NCBI RefSeq assembly: GCF_900096915.1
Contig: NZ_FMYK01000003.1
Location: forward strand, 62,001-126,000
Source of the DNA: Acinetobacter marinus
GTDB lineage: Bacteria; Pseudomonadota; Gammaproteobacteria; Pseudomonadales; Moraxellaceae
Reading direction: 5' to 3'
Length of the DNA: 64,000 nt
Shown here: in pieces, positions 26,655 to 33,257 of the stretch
Layout of the letters: the number at the start of each line of letters is the position of its first letter
Position numbering within the stretch: position 1 is the first letter of the stretch
The notes under the pieces: model-generated
Database searches by the model: none
Seen by the model: the letters and a program-made list of their open reading frames with translations, nothing else
What the model was told of the DNA's origin: nothing
Program-made: the position numbers and the translations under genes

Positions 26655-27383
26655 ATGAGCAAACACGACACCTCACTTTCAAAATCGCAACTCGACCTAC
26701 TCAAACAATTTAAAAAGCAAATTCATAGTGATAGTGACCGCACAGACAGTCACGCCCAAACAAAAAGTAATGCAGAAAAAAGCAAAGCACAAAAAAATAA
26801 TAGCGTAGATACACAGACTATAGAGGACGAATCACAACTCTTCTCCAAAGCCATGCAAGGCGTAGAAAAGATTAAAGATCATAATCTTGCACAGCCTGAA
26901 AATACCACGAAACAAAAGAAAGTCGATGCGCAAACCTTGGCAAAGCGTATGGCAGCAGAGGGCAGTGAGATCGCAGAAGGTGAGGCGCTCTCCGATATGC
27001 AGGCTTTGCTTAACCCTGTGGCGAATCAAGCCTTTCTCAGCTATCGCATTGCCACTTTGCAACATCGTGTATTTGAGGATTTAAAAGCAGGGAAGATGCG
27101 TTGGTTTGAAGCGGTGGACTTGCATGGTTGTACCATCGAGCAAGCGCGTAGTGCTGTGCTTGAGTTACTGCATATTGCCAAAGAAAATAACCAAAATGTA
27201 GTAAAAATCGTGCATGGCAAAGGCAAAGATGGCGTACTGAAAACCTGCGTCAATGGTTGGCTTCGTCAACATCGAGAAGTGTTGGCATTTGTCAGTGCAC
27301 CAGAGAATCAAGGTGGTACGGGCGCTGTTTTGGTGCTGTTAAAACGTGCTGAGAAAAATCCGAAATATGATGCGCAGAATTAA
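26655..27383 (+). CDS. Smr domain protein
   Basis: The 242-residue protein has a charged, Lys/Ser-rich N-terminal half (to about 150) and a C-terminal Smr domain with VDLHGCTIEQARSAVLELL, VKIVHGKGK and LRQHREVLAFVSAPENQGGTGAVLVLLK. Smr domains nick or bind nucleic acids; in E. coli SmrB acts on collided ribosomes. The DLHG and HGKG motifs are intact, so activity is plausible. I chose the ATG at 26655; the frame opens at 26508, but that part has no family character. Confidence 0.85.
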   Translation: MSKHDTSLSKSQLDLLKQFKKQIHSDSDRTDSHAQTKSNAEKSKAQKNNSVDTQTIEDESQLFSKAMQGVEKIKDHNLAQPENTTKQKKVDAQTLAKRMAAEGSEIAEGEALSDMQALLNPVANQAFLSYRIATLQHRVFEDLKAGKMRWFEAVDLHGCTIEQARSAVLELLHIAKENNQNVVKIVHGKGKDGVLKTCVNGWLRQHREVLAFVSAPENQGGTGAVLVLLKRAEKNPKYDAQN

Positions 27384-27548
27384 CTGAACTTGCATTTTTA
27401 TAGCGCAGAGATATTCGACCATAGAAAAAATCAACAATAGCACAATGACGAATCCGATAAATTCAGCACGAATATAGTGCTTCGGACTGAATTATGCCGA
27501 GGTTTCTGCTACAATGCGCACCTTATTTGATGAACCTAGTGTAAGCCC

Positions 27549-28103
27549 ATGAGTATGCAACAATACTACGCAAAAATTTTAACGGAAATTGGTGAAGATT
27601 TGGCACGTCCAGGGCTTCAAGATACGCCAATACGTGCGGCAAAAGCATTCTCATTTTTAACCTCAGGTTATCAACAAAAGCTCGAAGATGTTATCAATAA
27701 AGCGGTATTTCCTGCGGATAACCGTGAGATGGTTTTAGTCAAAAATATCGAATTTTATTCACTGTGTGAGCATCACTTATTGCCATTTTATGGGCGTGTG
27801 CACATTGCCTATTTACCTGAAGGTCAGGTGTTGGGTTTATCGAAATTTGCTCGTATTACCGAGATGTTTGCTCGACGTTTACAGATTCAGGAAAATCTCA
27901 CCAAGCAAATCGCCGAAGCTGTTCAAGAAGCAACAGGTGCACGTGGTGTGGCGGTGATGATTGATTCGGCGCATATGTGCATGGTGATGCGTGGTGTGGG
28001 TAAACAACATTCAACTACCCGTACTGTTTCGTATCTGGGTGAGATGAAAGACAATCAACAAGCGCGTCAAGAATTCTTAAGTGCCGTGCCAGAAGTGTTT
28101 TAA
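27549..28103 (+). CDS. folE: GTP cyclohydrolase I
   Basis: FolE converts GTP to dihydroneopterin triphosphate, the first step of folate synthesis. The 184-residue product has the zinc site CEHHLLPFYG (Cys and His), GLSKFARITEMFARRLQIQE and MCMVMRGVGKQHSTT with the second cysteine ligand. The gene is monocistronic and followed by a strong terminator. Confidence 0.96.
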   Translation: MSMQQYYAKILTEIGEDLARPGLQDTPIRAAKAFSFLTSGYQQKLEDVINKAVFPADNREMVLVKNIEFYSLCEHHLLPFYGRVHIAYLPEGQVLGLSKFARITEMFARRLQIQENLTKQIAEAVQEATGARGVAVMIDSAHMCMVMRGVGKQHSTTRTVSYLGEMKDNQQARQEFLSAVPEVF

Positions 28104-28138
28104 TGGTGCACAGGCGTAGTTTGAATGATGAATTTAAC

Positions 28139-28167
28139 GGCAGAATTTTTAAATTCTGCCTTTTTTT
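28139..28167 (+). terminator. Rho-independent terminator after folE
   Basis: GGCAGAATT / AATTCTGCC (28139-28147, 28152-28160) has a 4-nt loop and seven T residues after it. Confidence 0.92.
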
Positions 28168-28195
28168 ATACTTAAAATAGAGTAACTTAAGCAAT

Positions 28196-28266
28196 AGCTC
28201 AAAATACAATTGAGCTGTGGCATATTTCATGCTACATCTTGGGTGAAACGCAGCTCAGTTGAGCTG
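28196..28266. promoter_or_regulatory. Pair of AGCTCA/TGAGCT palindromes before the riboswitch
   Basis: AGCTCA-N9-TGAGCT lies at 28196-28216 and the perfect palindrome CAGCTCA-GT-TGAGCTG at 28251-28266. These four half-sites flank the likely promoter region of the riboswitch-dadA transcript and may bind a dimeric regulator. No regulator is assigned. Confidence 0.45.
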
Positions 28267-28277
28267 AAATGATCATT

Positions 28278-28545
28278 GCGGGAGAGTGTAATCAGCATGA
28301 TTTATTAAAAATATTGCTGAAAAATGCACGCCGAAGGAGCAACAGCCTCGGAAACTCTCAGGCAAAAGGACCGTGATGATGATTCACAATCTGGAGAGAA
28401 GCAGTTTAAACATGTCGAGAACGTGTTTAGCCAAGCTCACCGAAGGGGATGGTTGAGTTTATTTTTCTAAAGTATGTTGATGTGATGTTTATTTAGAAAA
28501 GTAAAACCAATCGAAACTCTCAGGTACCGATGACAGATGAGGTCT
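28278..28545 (+). ncRNA. Tandem glycine riboswitch
   Basis: Two consecutive glycine aptamers are seen. The first (about 28278-28399) has GCGGGAGAGTG, then CGCCGAAGGAGCAACAGCCTC, AACTCTCAGGCAAAAGGACCG and the closing CTGGAGAG. The second (about 28400-28545) has CACCGAAGGGGATGG, a long side stem TTTTCTAAA / TTTAGAAAA, then GAAACTCTCAGGTACCGATGACAGATGAGG. These are the conserved core strings of the class. The element ends about 40 bp before the dadA start, so it probably controls that gene in response to glycine, most often as an on-switch. Confidence 0.95.
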
Positions 28546-28583
28546 ATGCATCCGCATAATCAAGCAATAGGTACGAGAGCACT

Positions 28584-29837
28584 ATGTCAAAAATTTGTAT
28601 TATCGGTGCGGGCATTACAGGGGTGACCTCTGCGTATGCACTGGCGAAACTCGGTCATCAAGTGACCGTCATCGAACGTCATTTAAAACCTGCAATGGAA
28701 ACCTCATTTGCCAACGGTGGACAACTTTCTGCATGTAACTCGGAGGTTTGGAATCAAATTTCAACCATTCGTAAAGGCATGAAATGGATGGGCAAATCGG
28801 ATGCACCATTGTTGCTCAATCCATCATTTTCTATGCACAAATACAGTTGGTTGTACCAATTTGTATCACATATCAAAGACTATGAAGCCAATACCATCGA
28901 AACCGTCAAGTTGGCGCTCGATGCACGTTATCGCCTATTCGATGTGGCAGAACAAGAAGGTATCGACTTTGATTTGGTGAAAAAAGGTATTCTGCATTTT
29001 TTCCATAATGATGCTGATTTTCAAAAAGCGCAAAAGGTCAATGAACTCCTTTGCAAAGGTGGCTTGGTGCGTCATGCAGTGAGTCCAGCAGAAATGAAAA
29101 GTATTGAGCCTGCACTAAAAGGCGACTATGTCGGCGGTTTTTATACGCCTGATGATGCCACTGGAGATATTCATAAATTTACCAACGGCTTAGCAAAAGT
29201 GTCAGAAAAATATGGGGTTGAATATCTATTCGGCACTGATGTGACAGATATTCAATTACACGGCAACAGTCTTCAAGATGGCGGTGTGACGTTGATGATC
29301 AAGCCAAGTGATGACGCCTTTGAGCAATTTGAAGCACATCCTATCGAAGCAGATGCCGTGTTGATTTGTGGCGGTGTGAATAGCTATCAACTGGCAGAAA
29401 AACTTGGCGATCGGGTCAACATCTATCCTGTCAAAGGCTATTCGATCACGGTCAATCTTGAGGCAGAACCTCATCCAGAAAATGCACCGTGGGTGAGCCT
29501 GCTCGACGAAAGCGCAAAAATCGTAGCCAGCCGTTTAGGCGATAACCGCTTCCGTGTCGCAGGAACTGCGGAATTTAATGGCTATAATCGTGATATACGG
29601 GCAGATCGAGTATTTCCACTATTACAGTGGACTCGACAAAACTTTTATCTTGATGCGTGCAGTAGTGTGCCGTGGAGTGGGCTGCGTCCGATGACACCAA
29701 ATCTGATGCCACGGGTCGAGCAAGGCAAACATCCTCGTGTATTTTATAATACAGGGCATGGTCATCTCGGTTGGACGCTTTCAATGGCAACCGCAGAACT
29801 GATCAGTCAATCGATGCATCAAAAGTTGGATGCTTAA
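28584..29837 (+). CDS. FAD-dependent D-amino-acid dehydrogenase (DadA family)
   Basis: The 417-residue flavoprotein starts with a dinucleotide fold IIGAGITGVTSAYALAKLGH. It continues with RHLKPAMETSFANGGQLSACNSEVW (DadA hallmark), PVKGYSITV and the C-terminal WSGLRPMTPNLMPR...NTGHGHLGWTLSMATAELI. Family members oxidise D-amino acids, and sometimes glycine, passing electrons to the respiratory chain. The glycine riboswitch directly upstream points to glycine or a related amine as physiological signal, and possibly substrate. The exact substrate is inference. Confidence 0.9.
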   Translation: MSKICIIGAGITGVTSAYALAKLGHQVTVIERHLKPAMETSFANGGQLSACNSEVWNQISTIRKGMKWMGKSDAPLLLNPSFSMHKYSWLYQFVSHIKDYEANTIETVKLALDARYRLFDVAEQEGIDFDLVKKGILHFFHNDADFQKAQKVNELLCKGGLVRHAVSPAEMKSIEPALKGDYVGGFYTPDDATGDIHKFTNGLAKVSEKYGVEYLFGTDVTDIQLHGNSLQDGGVTLMIKPSDDAFEQFEAHPIEADAVLICGGVNSYQLAEKLGDRVNIYPVKGYSITVNLEAEPHPENAPWVSLLDESAKIVASRLGDNRFRVAGTAEFNGYNRDIRADRVFPLLQWTRQNFYLDACSSVPWSGLRPMTPNLMPRVEQGKHPRVFYNTGHGHLGWTLSMATAELISQSMHQKLDA

Positions 29838-29876
29838 AAGACGGGTTGCATTGAATCGCATCGTATTATGTGAAAA

Positions 29877-29893
29877 TGCACTATTTTAATGCA
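29877..29893. promoter_or_regulatory. Candidate NtrC binding site upstream of glnA
   Basis: TGCACTATTTTAATGCA matches the NtrC pattern TGCACCA-N3-TGGTGCA at 11 of 14 fixed positions. It lies about 190 bp before the sigma-54 promoter, a normal enhancer distance. A half-site TAGTGCA is at 29978-29984. Confidence 0.5.
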
Positions 29894-30079
29894 TAAACAA
29901 TATCAAAAGTGTGTCAGGTATTAATTTGGTGCGCTTTTGTGGGTCAAAAATGAATTATTTATGCAGATGTTTCTAAATAGTGCATTTTTAAAATTGCTTA
30001 GTATAATAAAACGGATTTCAATACTCTAAAATTGCTTGAGTTCTAAGAATATCAATGTTTTAGATAAGGGAATAAAAGT

Positions 30080-30095
30080 TGGTATGGGAATTGCT
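30080..30095 (+). promoter_or_regulatory. Sigma-54 (-24/-12) promoter of glnA
   Basis: TTGGTATGGGAATTGCT contains GG at 30081-30082 and GC at 30093-30094 with the exact 10-bp spacing, and fits the TGGYAYG-N4-TTGCW consensus. It lies about 85 bp before the glnA start. Confidence 0.75.
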
Positions 30096-30174
30096 ATACT
30101 AGACCCAAGTAATAAACTGCCAACTGGACAAGCACCGAACAGGTGCGAACAAATTCAACTGGAGCGTAATGCAC

Positions 30175-31584
30175 ATGTCTAATAAAGTACTTGAGTTAAT
30201 CAAAGAAAGTGGCGCGAAGTGGGTAGACTTCCGTTTTACAGATACCAAAGGTAAAGAGCAACACGTGACTTACCCAGCAGACACCATCGACGAAGATTCT
30301 TTCGAAGACGGTAAAATGTTCGATGGTTCGTCAATCGCAGGTTGGAAAGGTATCGAAGCGTCTGACATGATTTTACGTCCTGATGCAGAAACTGCATTCC
30401 TTGATCCATTCTTCGCAGAAGCAACCGTAGTTGTGACCTGTGACGTGATCGAGCCATCAACTGGTCAAGGTTATGAGCGTGATCCACGTTCTATCGCACG
30501 TCGTGCAGAAGAATATTTGAAATCAACTGGTATCGGTGATACAGCATTCTTTGGTCCAGAACCAGAATTCTTCGTATTTGATGACGTGAAATGGGACATC
30601 GATATGTCTGGCGCACGTCACACCATCTCTGCTGAAGAAGCAGCTTGGTCTACTGGTAAAGAATACGATGCAGGTAACTCAGGTCACCGTCCACGTGTTA
30701 AAGGTGGTTACTTCCCAGTGCCACCAGTAGATTCAGGTCAAGATATGCGTGCAGAAATGTGTGCGAAAATCGAAGACATCATGGGTCCAGGTCGTGTCGA
30801 AGTACATCACCACGAAGTTGCATCATGCCAAATGGAAATCGGTGTGAGCTTCAACACTATGGTTCGTAAAGCGGACGAAGTACAACAGTTTAAATATGCA
30901 GTACATAACGTTGCGCACCAATTTGCAAAAACTGCGACTTTCATGCCGAAGCCACTTGTAGGGGATAATGGTTCTGGTATGCACGTTCACATGTCGATCT
31001 CTAAAGATGGCAAGAACTTGTTTGCTGGTGACGAATACGCAGGTCTTTCAGAAATGGCGTTGTTTTTCATCGGTGGTGTGATCAAACATGCACGTTCATT
31101 GAATGCGATCACTAACCCATCAACCAACTCGTATAAGCGTTTGGTACCACACTTCGAAGCACCGATTATGTTGGCTTACTCAGCACGTAACCGTTCTGCA
31201 TCGATCCGTATTCCTTACGTTTCTAGCCCGAAAGGTAAGCGTATTGAAGCACGTTTCCCTGATCCAATGATGAATCCGTACTTAGGTTTTGCGGCATTGT
31301 TGATGGCGGGTATCGACGGTATTCAAAACAAAATCCATCCAGGTGAAGCTGCTGACAAAAACTTGTATGATCTTCCTCCTGAAGAAGAAGCGAAAATCCC
31401 TACAGTTGCGCATAGCCTAGATATGGCACTTGAAGCACTTCAAGCAGATCACGAATACTTGCTCAAAGGCGGTGTATTCACCAAAGAAATGCTTGATGCA
31501 TATATCGAATTGAAAACTGAAGATGTACGTCGTTTGAACACCACGACTCATCCAGTTGAGTTTGATATGTACTACAGCTTGTAA
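30175..31584 (+). CDS. glnA: Type I glutamine synthetase
   Basis: GlnA makes glutamine from glutamate, ammonia and ATP. The 469-residue product has the beta-Asp loop FDGSSIAGWKGIEASDM, the ATP-site motif KPLVGDNGSGMHVHMS, the glutamate-site region RNRSASIRIP and the adenylylation tyrosine in KNLYDLPPEE. That tyrosine indicates control by GlnE. I prefer the ATG at 30175, as GGAG lies 10 bp upstream; an in-frame ATG two codons earlier is too close. A sigma-54 promoter and an NtrC-like site are upstream. Confidence 0.98.
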   Translation: MSNKVLELIKESGAKWVDFRFTDTKGKEQHVTYPADTIDEDSFEDGKMFDGSSIAGWKGIEASDMILRPDAETAFLDPFFAEATVVVTCDVIEPSTGQGYERDPRSIARRAEEYLKSTGIGDTAFFGPEPEFFVFDDVKWDIDMSGARHTISAEEAAWSTGKEYDAGNSGHRPRVKGGYFPVPPVDSGQDMRAEMCAKIEDIMGPGRVEVHHHEVASCQMEIGVSFNTMVRKADEVQQFKYAVHNVAHQFAKTATFMPKPLVGDNGSGMHVHMSISKDGKNLFAGDEYAGLSEMALFFIGGVIKHARSLNAITNPSTNSYKRLVPHFEAPIMLAYSARNRSASIRIPYVSSPKGKRIEARFPDPMMNPYLGFAALLMAGIDGIQNKIHPGEAADKNLYDLPPEEEAKIPTVAHSLDMALEALQADHEYLLKGGVFTKEMLDAYIELKTEDVRRLNTTTHPVEFDMYYSL

Positions 31585-31626
31585 TACAGCTTTATGTAAT
31601 ACGTCTACTGTATTTACAATCCAAGA

Positions 31627-31652
31627 AAGCTCGCCATGTGCGGGCTTTTTTT
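31627..31652 (+). terminator. Rho-independent terminator after glnA
   Basis: AAGCTCGC / GCGGGCTT (31627-31634, 31640-31647), with one T-G pair and a 5-nt loop, is followed by a T-run. Confidence 0.85.
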
Positions 31653-31769
31653 ATGGCAAAACAAAATTATCCATAGACAAGATTAAATTGTGTGCGATTT
31701 ATTTGGATAAACGCTTTATAATTATCTCTGAAATGATGCACTTTTAAATAAACATGGCGTGGTATTTTT

Positions 31770-32201
31770 GTGAATGAATTACTTAAACTCGATAATCAGT
31801 TGTGCTTTGCCTTGTATTCGGCAAATCTGGCATTGAATCAACACTATAGAGAACTGCTCGCACCGCTGAATATTACTTACCCGCAATATTTGGTGATGTT
31901 GGTGTTATGGGAAAAAGATCAGCTTACGGTTTCCGAGATTGGTAAAAAACTTTTTTTAGAATCTTCCACATTGACACCATTGCTCAAGCGACTTGAAGCG
32001 CAGCACCTTTTAGAGCGTCGTCGCTCAAGTCAAGATGAACGACAGGTACTGATTCATCTCACCGAGCAGGGCAAAGCATTACAACAACAGGCTGAAAATA
32101 TTCCCGAAGCAGTGCTGTGTGCAACAGAGTGTGATCTTGAACAGATCATTGAGCTGAAACAATCGTTAAATGACTTGAGAACACAGCTTAATCAAAAATA
32201 A
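31770..32201 (+). CDS. ohrR: OhrR-type MarR family peroxide sensor
   Basis: The 143-residue winged-helix protein starts MNELLKLDNQLCFALYSANLALN; Cys12 is the reactive cysteine typical of OhrR, which loses DNA binding when oxidised by organic hydroperoxides. The HTH region reads LTVSEIGKKLFLESSTLTPLLKRLEAQHLL, with the wing at RRSSQDERQVLIHLT. The start codon is GTG. Its target, ohr, lies downstream in the same direction, but a MITE is inserted between them. Confidence 0.92.
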   Translation: MNELLKLDNQLCFALYSANLALNQHYRELLAPLNITYPQYLVMLVLWEKDQLTVSEIGKKLFLESSTLTPLLKRLEAQHLLERRRSSQDERQVLIHLTEQGKALQQQAENIPEAVLCATECDLEQIIELKQSLNDLRTQLNQK

Positions 32202-32247
32202 GCGAAACAATAAACAACAATTTAGCAATTCATAAGGCGCTACATTA

Positions 32248-32513
32248 GGGTCTGTTGACATTTCAACCATGCATTGCGTTATCAGCTAAAACCACAGAAA
32301 CGAGGCATGAAACGAAGGGAATGGTCACTCCCTTGCCAAGTTTCATAACGAAGTTTATGGCAGTTTTAGCGATAACCCTTCGGGACTAGGATGTTTTTTG
32401 ACGCTACGTCGTTAGGAACGAGTTATTTAGAATGACTAAACTTCCTCATTCCTGCCTAGTATCGCCTAAAAAACATCCGTAGTCGCAAGCATCTGTGAAA
32501 TGTCAACAGACCC
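32248..32513. mobile_element. 266-bp MITE between ohrR and ohr
   Basis: The element has perfect 18-bp terminal inverted repeats (GGGTCTGTTGACATTTCA and its complement), each flanked by TA at 32246-32247 and 32514-32515, as from a TA target duplication. The inverted repeats continue imperfectly for about 12 bp more. The inside has two nested palindromic domains: GCTAAAAC..GTTTTAGC with ATGAAAC..GTTTCAT, and GGATGTTTTTTG..AAAAAACATCC. No transposase frame exists, so it would need one in trans; the TA target suggests an IS5- or IS630-type enzyme. Confidence 0.85.
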
Positions 32514-32551
32514 TATTTAACACTCAAGTGAAATTTCATGCTTGAAATATT

Positions 32552-32575
32552 AAATATATCGTGTACGATATATTT
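32552..32575. promoter_or_regulatory. Probable OhrR operator upstream of ohr
   Basis: AAATATATCG-TGTA-CGATATATTT is a perfect 10-bp inverted repeat 33 bp before the ohr start. Its AT-rich dyad form and position suit an OhrR site. Confidence 0.7.
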
Positions 32576-32607
32576 GTTGGCGATATTAATTTTAAGGAGT
32601 TATTCTC

Positions 32608-33036
32608 ATGGCTTTAGAAAATGTAGTCTATACCGCAAAAGCAACTGCAACAGGTGGTCGTGATGGTCGTGTACGTTCTGACGATGGTGCACTGGATGCA
32701 CAGCTAGGTGTGCCAAAAGAGATGGGTGGTGCTGGTGGTGTAGTCACCAATCCAGAGCAACTATTTGCTGCGGGTTATTCGGCATGTTTCTTGGGTGCGA
32801 TGAAGTTCGTCGCAGGGCGTGACAAGATTTCACTTCCAAAAGATGCCTATATTGATGGTGAGGTTGGTATCGGTCCAATCCCAAATGGTTTTGGCATTGA
32901 GGCGACATTGAATGTTCATCTGGAAGGTATGGATCAAGCCGAAGCGCAAAAACTGGTCGATGCAGCACATATCGTTTGCCCATACTCAAATGCAACACGC
33001 GGCAATATTGATGTGACCTTAAATGTGATTGTTTAA
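32608..33036 (+). CDS. ohr: Organic hydroperoxide resistance peroxiredoxin Ohr
   Basis: Ohr reduces organic hydroperoxides with lipoylated electron donors. The 142-residue product carries the two catalytic cysteines, Cys60 in SACFLGAM and Cys124 in HIVCPYSNATRGN, and the N-terminal YTAKATATGGRDGRVRSDDG. AAGGAG precedes the ATG. A strong terminator follows. Confidence 0.97.
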   Translation: MALENVVYTAKATATGGRDGRVRSDDGALDAQLGVPKEMGGAGGVVTNPEQLFAAGYSACFLGAMKFVAGRDKISLPKDAYIDGEVGIGPIPNGFGIEATLNVHLEGMDQAEAQKLVDAAHIVCPYSNATRGNIDVTLNVIV

Positions 33037-33077
33037 GTTCGAGCTTGTGCTTATTCAACGCACTTAAATATGCAGTG

Positions 33078-33103
33078 AAAATCCCCGAATCAGGGGATTT
33101 TTT
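33078..33103 (+). terminator. Rho-independent terminator after ohr
   Basis: AAAATCCCC / GGGGATTTT (33078-33086, 33093-33101) has a 6-nt loop and a T-run. Confidence 0.92.
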
Positions 33104-33257
33104 ATGGATTTGCAGTTTTCCAATCACCGAAAATTGTCGATATTTCGGCACTTAACATTTTATACAGAGTTCAAAGGTCTGGCAGGCTAGCGTTTGCAAT
33201 TGTGTTGGTTATAATGTGACGTTCCACTTTTTTGAAGAATTGATCAAGGGCGTATTG

